A DNA stretch of 64,000 nucleotides from Microbacterium sp. lyk4-40-TSB-66 (GCF_030209475.1 NZ_JARVRW010000001.1:62001-126000), one strand, 5' to 3'. Shown: positions 33,469 through 42,775, numbered from the stretch's first letter. The notes: generated by a model not told the origin, from the letters alone. Made by a program: numbers and translations.

Positions 33469-34604
33469 CCGTTCCCGCCCGGACGATCAGCACGGTGCTC
33501 CAGGGGTGCACCGTGCTGCTTCCCGTCGACCGACGGTCGGGGGAGCTGTCGGCCGCCCTCGAGCGTCACGGCGCCCGCGTGCGGGTCGCGCCGGCGCTGA
33601 CGATCATTCCCCACGTCGACGATGAGGAACTCATCGCCCAGACGAGTCGCCTCGTCGCCGACCCACCCGACGTCGTCGTCGCCACGACCGGCGTCGGGTT
33701 TCGCGCGTGGATGGAGACCGCCGACGAGGCGGGGCTGCACGACGCCCTCAGCGACGTGATGCAGCGCGCCCGCATCGTCGCGCGCGGCCCCAAGGCGCGC
33801 GGGGCGATTCAGCAGGCGGGGTTCGAGGCCGACTGGGTCGCCGAGAGCGAGACCGCGGCCGAACTGCGCGACTTCCTCGTCGCCGAGGGGATCGAGGGGC
33901 TCCACGTCGCCGTGCAGCACCACGGCTCCGGCGCCGACGGCCTCGACGAGGCGTTCGAGGCGGCGGGTGCCCGCGTCACGAGCCTCACCATCTACCGCTG
34001 GGGTCCGCCACCCGACCCGGAGGTCGTCGCGGCCTCCACCCGCCAGGTCGCGCGGGGCGAGGTCGACGCCGTGCTGTTCACCTCCGCCCCCGCGGCCCGG
34101 GAGTGGATCCTCGCAGCCGATCGCGCGGACGCGCTCGAGGGGGTGGCATCCCGAGCCCGAGACGGCCGGGTGCTCGTGGCCGCGGTCGGCCCGATCACCG
34201 CCGGACCCCTGCTCGACGCCGGGATCGATCCGCTCGTGCCCGACCGGGGGCGCCTCGGCGCCCTCGTGCGCGCCGTCGTGACGCACTACGGCGGACCCGA
34301 CGCGCCCGCGATCCCCACGACGGTCGGTCGCCTCGGCATCCGCTCCGCCGGGATCGTCCTCGACGGCGTCTTCACGGCCCTGCCGCGGACGGGGGTGGAG
34401 ATCCTGCGGGCCCTGGCACGTCACCCCGGTGCGGTGGTGTCGCGCACCGACCTGGTGGCCGCGTTGTCGAGCGCCGAGGCGAGCGGGCACGCGGTCGAGG
34501 TGGCCGTCGCCCGCACGCGCGAGGCGCTCGGCGGCATCGACCTGATCCGCACGGTCTACAAACGCGGCTACCGGCTCGACCTGGTCGACGAGGAGGACTC
34601 ATGA
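33465..34604 (+). CDS. nnaR: HemD-like/winged-helix regulator, NnaR type
   Basis: 379 residues from a GTG overlapping the cysG stop. Residues 10-265 are a uroporphyrinogen-III synthase fold (GCTVLLPVDRRSGELSAALE; VVVATTGVGFRAWMET; LFTSAPAAREWILAA). Residues about 290-375 are an OmpR-type winged helix (VEILRALARHPGAVVSRTDL; VEVAVARTREALGGIDLIRT; VYKRGYRL). The same fusion is NnaR in Streptomyces and mycobacteria, a GlnR co-activator of nitrate/nitrite genes. The symbol is given by analogy. Whether it still has synthase activity is uncertain. Confidence 0.82.
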   Translation: MTVPARTISTVLQGCTVLLPVDRRSGELSAALERHGARVRVAPALTIIPHVDDEELIAQTSRLVADPPDVVVATTGVGFRAWMETADEAGLHDALSDVMQRARIVARGPKARGAIQQAGFEADWVAESETAAELRDFLVAEGIEGLHVAVQHHGSGADGLDEAFEAAGARVTSLTIYRWGPPPDPEVVAASTRQVARGEVDAVLFTSAPAAREWILAADRADALEGVASRARDGRVLVAAVGPITAGPLLDAGIDPLVPDRGRLGALVRAVVTHYGGPDAPAIPTTVGRLGIRSAGIVLDGVFTALPRTGVEILRALARHPGAVVSRTDLVAALSSAEASGHAVEVAVARTREALGGIDLIRTVYKRGYRLDLVDEEDS

Positions 34605-35653
34605 CCGCCGTACTCATCGCCTGCGCCCACGGCACCCGGTTCGAGGAGGGGCGCGTCGTCATCCGCACCCTGCTCGACGTGCTGCGCAAGAGCGCGCCCG
34701 CGGGCGTCGAGGTGCACGAGGCGTACGTCGACGTGCACGGACCCTACGTCACCGACGTGGTGGCCGCCGCGCGCGAGCGCACGGACGACATCGTCATCGT
34801 GCCGCTGCTGCTGTCGACCGGCTACCACACCGAGGTCGATCTGGTGGATGCCGCCGACGGACTGCCCATCGCCCGCGCGCTCGGACCCCACCCGGTGCTC
34901 GCCGAGATCCTCGTCGACCGCGTGCGCGCCACCGGCGCCGGCGACGGCGACACGGTCGTGCTCGCCGCGGCCGGGTCCACCCGCCCCGGCGCGGTCGTCG
35001 ACGTCGAGCGGATGGCCACGCTGATGACGGATGCCGGCGTGGCCGGACCCATCGTGACCGCGTACGCCGCGGCATCCGAGCCTCGGATTCCGGATGCCGT
35101 GGAGGCCGCGCGCTCCGCGGGGGAGCGGACGGTCGCGGCGAGCTACGTGCTCGCCCCCGGACACTTCTCGCGCGTCATCGAGAAGGCCGCGGCCGACCTG
35201 ACCTCGGAGCCCATCGGCGCCGATCCGCGGCTGGCGGACATCGTGTGGGAGCGCTGGCGCGAGGCACGGGCCGGCTCCGCGTTGGCGGCCGAGCCCGCCG
35301 ACACCGGGCGCGCGGCGGCCGAGGTGGCTGAGCCTGTCGAAGCCTCCGGGGGTGCGTCGGCCGAGGTGGCTGAGCCTGTCGAAGCCTCCGGGGGAGCGGT
35401 GGGGCCGGTCCCTTCGACAGGCTCAGGGACCTCTTCGGGCCCAGGACCCTCTTCGGGCTTGGGGACCTCTTCGGGCTCGGGGACCTCTTCGGGCTCGGGG
35501 ACCACTCCGCGGAGACGGGTTGCGCGGCGGATCGCCCGCGTGACGGGCCGCGCCGTGCTGGTGACGCTCCTCGTCGCGTCGGCCGGGATCGTCCTGCTCG
35601 CGGCCGCAGGCCTGTCCGACGACGGGGGAGTGCGGCGACGCCGCCGCGCCTGA
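34601..35653 (+). CDS. CbiX-type chelatase with repeat tail and membrane anchor
   Basis: 350 residues overlapping the previous stop. Two CbiX halves fill residues 1-225. The metal-binding His residues are in LIACAHGTRFEEG and LLSTGYHTEVDL; the second half has SYVLAPGHFSRVI. This is the sirohydrochlorin ferrochelatase expected to finish siroheme here. Residues 230-315 are low complexity (two EVAEPVEASGGA copies; SSGSGTSSGSGTT) coded by repeat DNA. A basic stretch and a membrane helix (VLVTLLVASAGIVLLAAAGL) follow. Without the tail the enzyme would be normal length, so the anchor looks grafted on. Confidence 0.87.
   Translation: MTAVLIACAHGTRFEEGRVVIRTLLDVLRKSAPAGVEVHEAYVDVHGPYVTDVVAAARERTDDIVIVPLLLSTGYHTEVDLVDAADGLPIARALGPHPVLAEILVDRVRATGAGDGDTVVLAAAGSTRPGAVVDVERMATLMTDAGVAGPIVTAYAAASEPRIPDAVEAARSAGERTVAASYVLAPGHFSRVIEKAAADLTSEPIGADPRLADIVWERWREARAGSALAAEPADTGRAAAEVAEPVEASGGASAEVAEPVEASGGAVGPVPSTGSGTSSGPGPSSGLGTSSGSGTSSGSGTTPRRRVARRIARVTGRAVLVTLLVASAGIVLLAAAGLSDDGGVRRRRRA
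35318..35503. repeat. repeats inside the chelatase gene
   Basis: Two 42-base direct repeats start at 35318 and 35360, each with CTGAGCCTGTCGAAGCC. They are followed by the same palindrome as at 12.3 kb (arms GGTCCCT/AGGGACC, 35407-35431). About four 18-base tandem copies of CTCTTCGGGCTCGGGGAC come next (35431-35503). Confidence 0.85.
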
Positions 35654-35693
35654 GAGGCGGTCTCCGGCTGCGCGGGTAGGGTTCCTCTCGCCC

Positions 35694-37400
35694 ATGCATC
35701 GCCTTCTCGTCGCCCTCCTCGCCGCCCTCGACGCCGTGCTGGCCGCCGCGGGCGGCATCGCGGTGATCCTCGCGCCCCTCGCACTGCTGTGGGTCTTCGG
35801 CATCGGCGACCCCGACTGGGGAGCGCTCTGGCCGGCCGCGGCGTCGATCTGGCATCTCGGCCACCTGGTGCCCGTGACGGTCACCCTGCCCGACGCGTAC
35901 CTCGCGGCCACCGGCATCGACCCGACGTTCGCGTCGTTCACGGTGTCGCTCGCGCCGCTCGCCCTGGCGGCCTTCACGGCCCTGTTCGCCGCCCGCTCCG
36001 GAGCCCGCGCGGCCGCGGCCGGGGCGGCGCTCACCGGGTGGCTCTCGGGCTCGGTGGTCTTCGCGGGGATCGCAGCGCTCGTGGGGCTGAACGCCGACGC
36101 CGAGCTGGTGGCATCCGAGGTGTGGCTGGCGATTCTGCTGCCGTCGCTGCTGTTCTTCGTGCCGTCGTTCCTGGGCGCGCTCATCGGCGCTTGGCGCGTC
36201 GGCGACGACGGCCCGGTCGACGCCCTGCGGGCACGCGTCGGGCGGTTCCCGCACGCGTGGGCCGACGTTCCCGCGCTCGTCGCGAGGGGGCTCGCCTTCA
36301 CCACCCTGGGAATCGCGGCCGTTGGCGGCGTCGTCGTCGTCGCGGGCCTGATCGCGCGCTCCGCTCAGGTCATCGGCCTGTACCAGGCGAGCAACGCGGA
36401 TGCGATCGGCGCGACCGTCATCGCCCTCGGTCAGCTCATGTACCTGCCGACCCTGGTCGTGTGGGCGGTGGCGTTCACCGCCGGTCCCGGCTTCGCGCTG
36501 GGCACCGACACCGCCGTCACCCCGGCCGCGACGCAGGTCGGCGCGCTCCCCGGCATCCCGGTGCTCGGTGCCGTGCCGGATTCGACCTCCTCGTGGCTGC
36601 TGCTCCTCGCGCTGCTGCCGGTGGCCGTGGGAGTGCTGACCGGATGGTTGCTGCGATCCCGGATGCCGCGCACCGCCGGCCCCGAACCGTTCGGCCCGCG
36701 TCTTGTGGTGACACTCGCCGTCGCCGTGCTCACGGGCGGTGTCGGTGCGCTCGCCGCGCTCGCCGCCTCGGGCTCGATCGGACCCGGGCGTCTGGCCGAC
36801 ACGGGACCCGAGCCCGGTCCGCTCGCCCTCGCGCTCGGCCTCGAGGTGCTCGTCGGGCTCGCGATCCTGCTGCTGAGCCCTCGCGGGGGCGGGGACGACG
36901 ACGTCTACGACGACCGGTACGACGTCGCCTCTCGCTCTGTCGACGACTCCGCATTCGTGGCGGCGGGCGCTCGTCCGAACCTGCCGTCGTGGTCCTCGAC
37001 CGATCGGCATTCTGAGACATCGCCGGCGACGGCATCGTCGGGGTGGGGCCATCTGCCGGGGTGGGCCGCAGGCGAGACGGACCAGCTCGCCGACGCGCCG
37101 CCGGCGCGTACGACCCCGACCGCAGAGCCGTCGACTCTCAGCCCTCCGACGGGCGCCGAGCTGCGCGGGGATCCGTCGGACGAGACGGAACCGGCCGGCA
37201 CGGGAGCGTCGACGAAGAAGCGGAAGACTCCGGCGAAGCCCGCGGACCTGCCGTCGGGCGAGCGGTCGGCGCCGTCCTCGGCACCGGATGCCGGTCCGGA
37301 TGCCGCTTCGGATGACGACGACGATGTGCGCGCGCGCATTCGCGCCGCCTGGGCGGCGGCCGACGGCGACAGCGCGGACGACCCCGACCACCGGCACTGA
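35694..37400 (+). CDS. DUF6350 integral membrane protein
   Basis: 568 residues. About nine hydrophobic segments fill residues 1-405, beginning MHRLLVALLAALDAVLAAAG and including the conserved FGIGDPDWGALWPAAASIWH segment. A disordered Pro/Ser/Asp-rich cytosolic tail of about 150 residues ends in DDDDDVRARIRAAWAAADGD. DUF6350 proteins are actinobacterial and usually lie upstream of purN-purH, as here; function unknown. A TAGGGT -10 box 11 bases before the ATG leaves almost no leader. It is separate from the nitrite operon by only 40 bases. Confidence 0.85.
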   Translation: MHRLLVALLAALDAVLAAAGGIAVILAPLALLWVFGIGDPDWGALWPAAASIWHLGHLVPVTVTLPDAYLAATGIDPTFASFTVSLAPLALAAFTALFAARSGARAAAAGAALTGWLSGSVVFAGIAALVGLNADAELVASEVWLAILLPSLLFFVPSFLGALIGAWRVGDDGPVDALRARVGRFPHAWADVPALVARGLAFTTLGIAAVGGVVVVAGLIARSAQVIGLYQASNADAIGATVIALGQLMYLPTLVVWAVAFTAGPGFALGTDTAVTPAATQVGALPGIPVLGAVPDSTSSWLLLLALLPVAVGVLTGWLLRSRMPRTAGPEPFGPRLVVTLAVAVLTGGVGALAALAASGSIGPGRLADTGPEPGPLALALGLEVLVGLAILLLSPRGGGDDDVYDDRYDVASRSVDDSAFVAAGARPNLPSWSSTDRHSETSPATASSGWGHLPGWAAGETDQLADAPPARTTPTAEPSTLSPPTGAELRGDPSDETEPAGTGASTKKRKTPAKPADLPSGERSAPSSAPDAGPDAASDDDDDVRARIRAAWAAADGDSADDPDHRH

Positions 37401-37463
37401 GGGGCGACGGAGCGCACTCCGATCGCGACCCCGCGCGACCCTGTGAGCGACGACGCACCTGCG

Positions 37464-37469
37464 TAGACT
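37464..37469 (+). promoter_or_regulatory. -10 box spaced for leaderless purN
   Basis: TAGACT is followed by six bases and the GTG at 37476. No ribosome site is present. Confidence 0.65.
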
Positions 37470-37475
37470 GGGCCC

Positions 37476-38075
37476 GTGCTCACGGTCGCCGTTCTCATCT
37501 CCGGCACCGGCTCCAACCTCCGCGCCCTGCTCGAGGCGGCATCCGCCCCCGACTTCCCAGCGCGCGTGGTCGCGGTCGGTGCGGATCGCGAGGCCGACGG
37601 CTTCGCCCACGCCGAGCACTTCGGCATCCCGACCTTCCTCGTGCCCTACGGGGCGTTCGCGACTCGGGAGGAGTGGGGCGCCGAGCTCGGCGCGCAGCTC
37701 GCCGTCTGGCAGCCCGACCTCGTCGTCCTGAGCGGCCTCATGCGCCTGCTGCCCGCCGACCTCGTCGCCGCGTGGCAACCGCGCATGATCAACACGCATC
37801 CCGCGTACCTGCCCGAGTTCCCCGGCGCCCACGGGGTGCGCGACGCCCTCGCCGCGGGGGTCGAGCAGACCGGCGCGAGCGTCATCGTCGTCGACTCCGG
37901 CGTCGACACCGGCCCGATCCTCGCCCAGGAGCGCATCCCCGTCCTGCCCGGCGACGATGAGGACGCCCTGCACGAGCGCATCAAACCCGTCGAGCGACGC
38001 CTGCTGATCGACGTCGTCCGACGCATCGCCGAGGGCGAGCTCGACCTCGCCGCCACGGCATCCCGAACCGCCTGA
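37476..38075 (+). CDS. purN: phosphoribosylglycinamide formyltransferase
   Basis: 199 residues from a GTG. Transfers a formyl group from 10-formyl-THF to GAR in purine synthesis. The phosphate-binding [14 protein letters not shown] lies near residue 8. The catalytic Asn-His and Asp are in [20 protein letters not shown] (near 105) and [17 protein letters not shown] (near 140). Length is normal. purH follows 65 bases later, probably on the same transcript but with its own ribosome site. Confidence 0.95.
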   Translation: MLTVAVLISGTGSNLRALLEAASAPDFPARVVAVGADREADGFAHAEHFGIPTFLVPYGAFATREEWGAELGAQLAVWQPDLVVLSGLMRLLPADLVAAWQPRMINTHPAYLPEFPGAHGVRDALAAGVEQTGASVIVVDSGVDTGPILAQERIPVLPGDDEDALHERIKPVERRLLIDVVRRIAEGELDLAATASRTA

Positions 38076-38140
38076 CCCGCCGGCGGGCGTCGGCCCGTCG
38101 TGCACCACGAACCCGACTCGAGACTCAGGAGCCGAAAGCC

Positions 38141-39751
38141 ATGGCCGGACCCCGCCACGACCCCGCCGACTACCGTCCCCGCGACGTCGTCCCGATCCGC
38201 CGCGCGCTGGTGTCGGTGAGCGACAAGACCGGTCTCCTCCAGCTCGGTGAAGCGCTCGCCGCCGCCGGCGTCGAGATCGTCTCGACCGGCGGCTCCGCGA
38301 CGCTGCTGCGTGAGGCCGGCTACGACGTCACCGACGTCTCGGGCGTCACCGGCTTCCCCGAGTCGCTCGACGGACGCGTGAAGACGCTGCACCCGAACGT
38401 GCACGCGGGCCTTCTCGCCGACCTGCGGCTGGCCTCGCACGAGGCGCAGCTCGACGAGCTCGGCATCCGTCCCTTCGAGCTCGTCGTGGTGAACCTGTAT
38501 CCGTTCGTCGAGACCGTGGCATCCGGTGCCGAGGGCGACGACGTCGTGGAGCAGATCGACATCGGCGGCCCCGCCATGGTGCGCGCCTCGGCGAAGAACC
38601 ACGCCAACGTCGCCATCGTCGTCTCGCCCGAGTCGTACCCGGCGATCATCGACGCCCTGCAGACGCAGGGCGGCACCACCCTCGTGCAGCGCCGCGAGCT
38701 CGCGGCCCGCGCCTTCTCGCACACCGCCGCGTACGACACCGCCGTGTCGACGTGGTTCGCCGAGGGCACGCTGGGTGACGACATCGATCTGCCCGCTCAC
38801 CTCACCATCCAGGCCGAGCGCCTGTCGACGCTGCGCTACGGCGAGAACTCGCACCAGCGCGCCGCCATCTACTCGCGGGTCGGTGGCCACGGCATCGCCC
38901 AGGCCGCCCAACTGCAGGGTAAGGAGATGTCGTACAACAACTACGTCGACGCCGACGCCGCCCTCCGCGCCGCCTTCGACATGGTCAAGCCCGCGGTGGC
39001 GATCATCAAGCACGCGAACCCCTGCGGCATCGCCGTCGCGGCTCCCAACGCGCTCGACCCGATCGCCTCGGCGCACCTGCGCGCACACGAGTGCGACCCC
39101 GTGTCGGCGTTCGGTGGCGTCATCGCGGCCAACCGCACCGTGACGCTGAAGATGGCGGAGAACCTGCGCGACATCTTCACCGAGGTCATCATCGCGCCCG
39201 ACTTCGAGCCCGAGGCGCTCGAGGTGTTCAAGCTGAAGAAGAACCTGCGCGTGCTGCGCCTGCCCGTCGACTGGCAGCAGGAGCGCATGGACGTGCGCCT
39301 GGTGTCGGGCGGCCTGCTGCTGCAGGACGCCGACCGGTTCCCCGACGACATCGAATCCGTCGCGAAGGACTGGGAGCTCGTCTCGGGCGAGCGTCCCGCC
39401 GAGGCCGACATGGAGAGCCTCATCTTCGCGTGGAAGTCGTGCCGCGCGGTGAAGTCGAACGCCATCGTGCTCGCCCAGGGCTCGGCCACGGTCGGCATCG
39501 GCATGGGACAGGTCAACCGCGTCGACTCGTGCCGCCTCGCGGTCGAGCGCGCCGGTGATCGCGCCGCCGGTTCGATCGCGGCATCCGATGCGTTCTTCCC
39601 CTTCGCCGACGGCCCGCAGGTGCTCATCGACGCCGGGATCTCGGCGATCATCCAGCCCGGCGGTTCGGTGCGGGATGCCGAGGTCATCGACGCCGCGCGC
39701 GCGGCCGGCGTGACCATGTTCTTCACGGGCGAGCGTCACTTCTTCCACTGA
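38141..39751 (+). CDS. purH: bifunctional AICAR transformylase/IMP cyclohydrolase
   Basis: 536 residues. The N-terminal IMP cyclohydrolase domain (residues 1-205) has [20 protein letters not shown] and [20 protein letters not shown]. The C-terminal AICAR transformylase (205-536) has [16 protein letters not shown], the catalytic [13 protein letters not shown] near 290, and [10 protein letters not shown]. It performs the last two steps to IMP. CAGGAG seven to eight bases ahead of the ATG supports the start. A 15-bp terminator follows directly. Confidence 0.97.
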   Translation: MAGPRHDPADYRPRDVVPIRRALVSVSDKTGLLQLGEALAAAGVEIVSTGGSATLLREAGYDVTDVSGVTGFPESLDGRVKTLHPNVHAGLLADLRLASHEAQLDELGIRPFELVVVNLYPFVETVASGAEGDDVVEQIDIGGPAMVRASAKNHANVAIVVSPESYPAIIDALQTQGGTTLVQRRELAARAFSHTAAYDTAVSTWFAEGTLGDDIDLPAHLTIQAERLSTLRYGENSHQRAAIYSRVGGHGIAQAAQLQGKEMSYNNYVDADAALRAAFDMVKPAVAIIKHANPCGIAVAAPNALDPIASAHLRAHECDPVSAFGGVIAANRTVTLKMAENLRDIFTEVIIAPDFEPEALEVFKLKKNLRVLRLPVDWQQERMDVRLVSGGLLLQDADRFPDDIESVAKDWELVSGERPAEADMESLIFAWKSCRAVKSNAIVLAQGSATVGIGMGQVNRVDSCRLAVERAGDRAAGSIAASDAFFPFADGPQVLIDAGISAIIQPGGSVRDAEVIDAARAAGVTMFFTGERHFFH

Positions 39752-39764
39752 CGCGTCGCTTCTG

Positions 39765-39798
39765 CACCGCCCTCGTGACTTCGGTCACGGGGGCGGTG
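39765..39798 (+). terminator. purH terminator with TTCG loop
   Basis: CACCGCCCTCGTGAC (39765-39779) pairs with GTCACGGGGGCGGTG (39784-39798) through one T-G wobble. The loop is the stable TTCG tetraloop. No T run follows. Confidence 0.85.
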
Positions 39799-39900
39799 TC
39801 GCGTGTGCGGGGGTGGGGGTGGCGCGGAGTGCTGCGGGGCGGGGGGCGGGGTGCTGCGGAGCGGGGTGCTGCGGAGTGGGGCGCGGCGGAGTGTGCGCTG
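39799..39900. other. G-rich spacer
   Basis: No gene. This is a simple G/C-rich stretch with short GTGCTGCGGAGCGGG iterations (39840-39890), leading into the palindromic duplication. Confidence 0.4.
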
Positions 39901-40070
39901 GCAGGCGCCCGGCGCCCCGCGACGCATAAACACGATTTCTGCGCAGAAACACGTTCGCGGCGTGTTTATGCGCACGGATCGCGTTTATGCGTGGCGCGGT
40001 AGCGGGCCAACGGCCTCGAGGCGCTCATTGCTAGCGCCGCGATCGCGTTTGTGCGCGGGAGCGTCGAGGT
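39901..40070. repeat. 170-base element with GCATAAAC palindrome, copy 1
   Basis: CGCATAAACACG (39924-39935) is inverted as CGTGTTTATGCG (39961-39972); TTTCTGCGCAGAAA lies inside. A further GCGTTTATGCGTGGCGCGG follows, then GATCGCGTTTGTGCGCGGGAGCG. Copy 2 starts 301 bases later. Confidence 0.85.
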
Positions 40071-40201
40071 GCCGTCCGGCGCGGGGTGCCTCGCGAGCTG
40101 CGTGAAAACGCACTGGCGCGGGAAGAGCAACGTGTCGGTGGGCATTTCTGATGAGGAGGGCGTTCCTCACCGCGGTGGCGCTGCGCGGGGCGTCCGCAGA
40201 A

Positions 40202-40371
40202 GCAGGCGCCCGGCGCCCCGCGACGCATAAACATGATTTCTGCGCAGAAACACGTTCGCGGCGTGTTTATGCGCACGGATCGCGTTTATGCGTGGCGCGG
40301 CAGCGGGCCAGTGGCCTCGGCGCTCATCGCTGGCGCCGCGATCGCGCTTGTCCGCGGGAGCGTCGAGGGCC
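40202..40371. repeat. 170-base element with GCATAAAC palindrome, copy 2
   Basis: This is a direct duplicate of 39901-40070 with about ten differences. The palindrome arms CGCATAAACA and CGTGTTTATGCG are kept, apart from one change inside the left arm (ACACG to ACATG). It ends just before the DUF1697 stop codon. The 130 bases between the copies show nothing recognisable. Confidence 0.85.
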
Positions 40372-40379
40372 GTGGGGCC

Positions 40380-40898
40380 TCAGGCGCTCATCGCGACGAG
40401 CTTCGCGATCGTCCTCGCATTGCGGGCGGTGCCGACGACCCCGAGTCGCTTCTCGAACCAGCCGGCCTGCAGCTTCGACCCGCCGATGCCCTCGGGATAC
40501 CGCACGAACACCTCGCAGCCGTCGAGCACGGCTTCTTCGGGGATGCCGTCGGGCAGGGTGAGGGTCGGCGAGGACGGCCGGCGATCGAGGAACACGGTCT
40601 GCACCCATCGTCCCTCCGGTGCATCCGCGTAGGGGTTTCGCGACACGGTGTCGACGAGCTCCGCGTGCGTGCGCACGACGACGGGCAGATCGAAGCCGAA
40701 TGCGCCGCGGACGGCTTCGCGGACCGCCCTCGCGATGTCGTCGGGGCCACGCCCGCCGGCATCGAGAACGACGTTTCCCGCCACTTGCAGCGTCTCGACC
40801 TCACCGAGACCCGCGGATGCCAGCACGTCCCGCAGCGCCGGCATCTTCAGGGCCGTGGGGCCTCCGACTCCGCGGATGAGGGCGACGGTGCGAGGCAT
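40380..40898 (-). CDS. DUF1697 domain protein
   Basis: 172 residues. DUF1697 pattern: VALIRGVGGPTALKMPALRD, then GEVETLQVAGNVVLDAGGRG, PVVVRTHAELVDTVSRNPY and VFVRYPEGIGGSKLQAGWFE. The N-terminus departs from the commoner LLRGINVGG form. Function of the family is unknown. TAGGGT ends six bases before the ATG on this strand, so the mRNA may be leaderless. Monocistronic. Confidence 0.85.
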   Translation of the reverse strand: MPRTVALIRGVGGPTALKMPALRDVLASAGLGEVETLQVAGNVVLDAGGRGPDDIARAVREAVRGAFGFDLPVVVRTHAELVDTVSRNPYADAPEGRWVQTVFLDRRPSSPTLTLPDGIPEEAVLDGCEVFVRYPEGIGGSKLQAGWFEKRLGVVGTARNARTIAKLVAMSA

Positions 40899-40904
40899 GC
40901 TGCG

Positions 40905-40910
40905 ACCCTA
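40905..40910 (-). promoter_or_regulatory. -10 box spaced for leaderless start
   Basis: Minus-strand TAGGGT (40910-40905), six bases, then the ATG at 40898. Confidence 0.6.
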
Positions 40911-40959
40911 TGCCGAGCGGGCGACCCGCCGCGAGAGCGCGGCGCGCCGGCTCCCGCGG

Positions 40960-42387
40960 TCAGGCGGAGTCGCGTCCGAGCGTCTCGAGCAGGCGCAGCC
41001 AGACCTCGCTGACCGTCGGGTAGGACGGTACGGCGTGCCAGAGGCGTTTCACGGGCACTTCGCCGACGATAGCGATCGTGGCGGAGTGCAGCAGTTCGGC
41101 GATGTCGGGGCCGACGAACGTGGCTCCCACGAGCACGCCGCGGTCGAGGTCGACGACCATGCGGGCCTTGCCGACGTACGCGTCGGACTGCTCGCTCGAC
41201 CCGGCGATGCTGGCCAGGTCGTAATCGACGACCTTCGCGTTCAGCCCCTTCTTCTCGGCCTTCGCAGCAGTGAGACCGACGGATGCCACCTCGGGATCGG
41301 TGAACGTGACCTGGGGGACCGCGTCGTGATCGGCGGTGGCGACGTGCGCGCCCCACGGAGCGTCGTCGACGTCGGTGCCCTGCGCGCGGGCGGCGATCAC
41401 GTCGCCGGCGGCACGGGCCTGGTACTTGCCCTGGTGCGTGAGCAGCGCGCGGTGATTGACGTCGCCCACCGCGTAGAGCCAATCGAAGCCGCGCACGAGC
41501 TGCGTGTCGTCGACGTCGAGCCAGGAGCCGGCCTCGAGGCCCACGGCATCCAGTCCGAGGTCTTGCGTGCGGGGCGTGCGACCGACCGCGACGAGAACCT
41601 CATCGGCCGTGACGGTCGTGCCGTCGGACAGTTCGAGCACGACGCGGCCGTCGTCGTCGCGGCGGGCGGCGGTGGTGTCGGCGCCTGTCTTGACCGTGAC
41701 GCCGCGTCCGCGCAGCGAGGTCGCCACGAGCTCGCCCGCGAACGGCTCGTTGCCTCCGAGGAGGCCCGAGCGCGCGATGATCGTGACGTCGGACCCGAGG
41801 CTCTGGAACGCCGTCGCCATCTCGGCTCCGACGACGCCCCCGCCGATGATGGCGAGCGAGCCGGGGATCTGCTCGACCGCGGTGGCCTCGCGGCTCGTCC
41901 AGGGGGAGACGTCGGCGAGGCCCGGGATGTCGGGCAGCAGCGCGGCCGAACCCGTGCAGACGGCCACCGCGTGGCGCGCGACGAGGTCGGTGGTGGTGCC
42001 ATCGGCCGCCGTGACGCGCACGGTCTTCTCGCCCGTGAGGGTGCCGTGGCCGCGCACGAGGTCGATGCCCGCGCCCTGGAGCCACTCGACCTGGCCGGAG
42101 TCGTCGTAATTGCTGGTCATGGTGTCGCGGCGGCGCAGGACGGCCTCGACGTCGAGGTCGCCGGTGACGGCCTGCTTCGCTCCGTCGACGTCGCGCGCGG
42201 CACGCAGAGCGGCGGCGCTGCGCAGCAGGGCCTTCGACGGCATACACGCCCAGTACGAGCACTCTCCGCCCACGAGCTCGGACTCGACGATGGCGGCGGT
42301 GAGGCCCGCCTGCACGGCGTGGTCGGCGACGTTCTCGCCGACGGGTCCGGCACCGATGACGATGAGGTCGTATTCGCGTTCGGTCAT
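40960..42387 (-). CDS. FAD-dependent pyridine nucleotide-disulfide oxidoreductase
   Basis: 475 residues; start MTEREYDLIVIGAGPVGENV, placed by a TAGCGT box seven bases upstream of that ATG. FAD-binding GxGxxG near residue 12, redox-active disulfide C-x4-C in GGECSYWACMPSKALLRS near 45, NADPH-binding LAIIGGGVVGAEMATAFQSL near 170, and the dimer domain from about 345. It lacks the usual C-terminal HxxxxE motif seen in lipoamide dehydrogenase or glutathione reductase (the end reads LWHAVPSYPTVSEVWLRLLE, with a His and later Glu shifted). Substrate is unknown; mercuric-reductase-like members are the nearest group. Confidence 0.87.
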   Translation of the reverse strand: MTEREYDLIVIGAGPVGENVADHAVQAGLTAAIVESELVGGECSYWACMPSKALLRSAAALRAARDVDGAKQAVTGDLDVEAVLRRRDTMTSNYDDSGQVEWLQGAGIDLVRGHGTLTGEKTVRVTAADGTTTDLVARHAVAVCTGSAALLPDIPGLADVSPWTSREATAVEQIPGSLAIIGGGVVGAEMATAFQSLGSDVTIIARSGLLGGNEPFAGELVATSLRGRGVTVKTGADTTAARRDDDGRVVLELSDGTTVTADEVLVAVGRTPRTQDLGLDAVGLEAGSWLDVDDTQLVRGFDWLYAVGDVNHRALLTHQGKYQARAAGDVIAARAQGTDVDDAPWGAHVATADHDAVPQVTFTDPEVASVGLTAAKAEKKGLNAKVVDYDLASIAGSSEQSDAYVGKARMVVDLDRGVLVGATFVGPDIAELLHSATIAIVGEVPVKRLWHAVPSYPTVSEVWLRLLETLGRDSA

Positions 42388-42394
42388 GCTGCAC

Positions 42395-42400
42395 ACGCTA
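42395..42400 (-). promoter_or_regulatory. -10 box spaced for leaderless start
   Basis: Minus-strand TAGCGT (42400-42395), seven bases, then the ATG at 42387. Confidence 0.6.
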
Positions 42401-42472
42401 CCCACGGCGTCCGACATCGCGCGGGGGTTGCGCTGTCGCGGTCGGCGCCCGACGGGATCGCCGCCCCGGGAA

Positions 42473-42540
42473 GGGAGGAGATCCGCGGAGCGGAGGGTGG
42501 ATCCGCGCTTCCCCGTCCTCCGCTCCCCGGAACTCCTCCC
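42473..42540. repeat. GGAGGAG-type palindrome related to the 17-kb repeats
   Basis: GGGAGGAG (42473-42480) is inverted as CTCCTCCC (42533-42540), and GGAGCGGAG as CTCCGCTCC inside. Word order resembles the 17.1-17.4 kb units (GGAGGAGATCCG, GGAG, ATCCGCG), so it is probably a diverged member of that family. Confidence 0.6.
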
Positions 42541-42575
42541 CCCACGCAGAGTGCGAGGTCACGCGGCCCCTCACC

Positions 42576-42735
42576 CGAAGGAACGCCCCGAACGAACGCC
42601 CACCCGACCGGACGCCCACCCGAACGAACGCCCCGCGCACCGCGCCCGATCGCGGAGGGCAGGCCCGCGCCCGCACACGGGCGGGGCAGGACCGCGGTCG
42701 CACACGGGCGAGGGCAGCCGGCGCCCGCACACGGG
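42576..42735. repeat. short tandem repeats before the LacI gene
   Basis: Imperfect GAACGCCCxxCCGAxC iterations (42576-42640) are followed by three 27-base units starting with CGCACACGGG at 42672, 42699 and 42726. No gene or known element is seen. Confidence 0.6.
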
Positions 42736-42775
42736 AACCCGAGTGAACCGCATCCTGAGCGAACGCTGCAAGGCC

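Noticed and set aside
40619..40879. Plus-strand frames opposite DUF1697
   Set aside because: Arg-rich shadows without a start signal.
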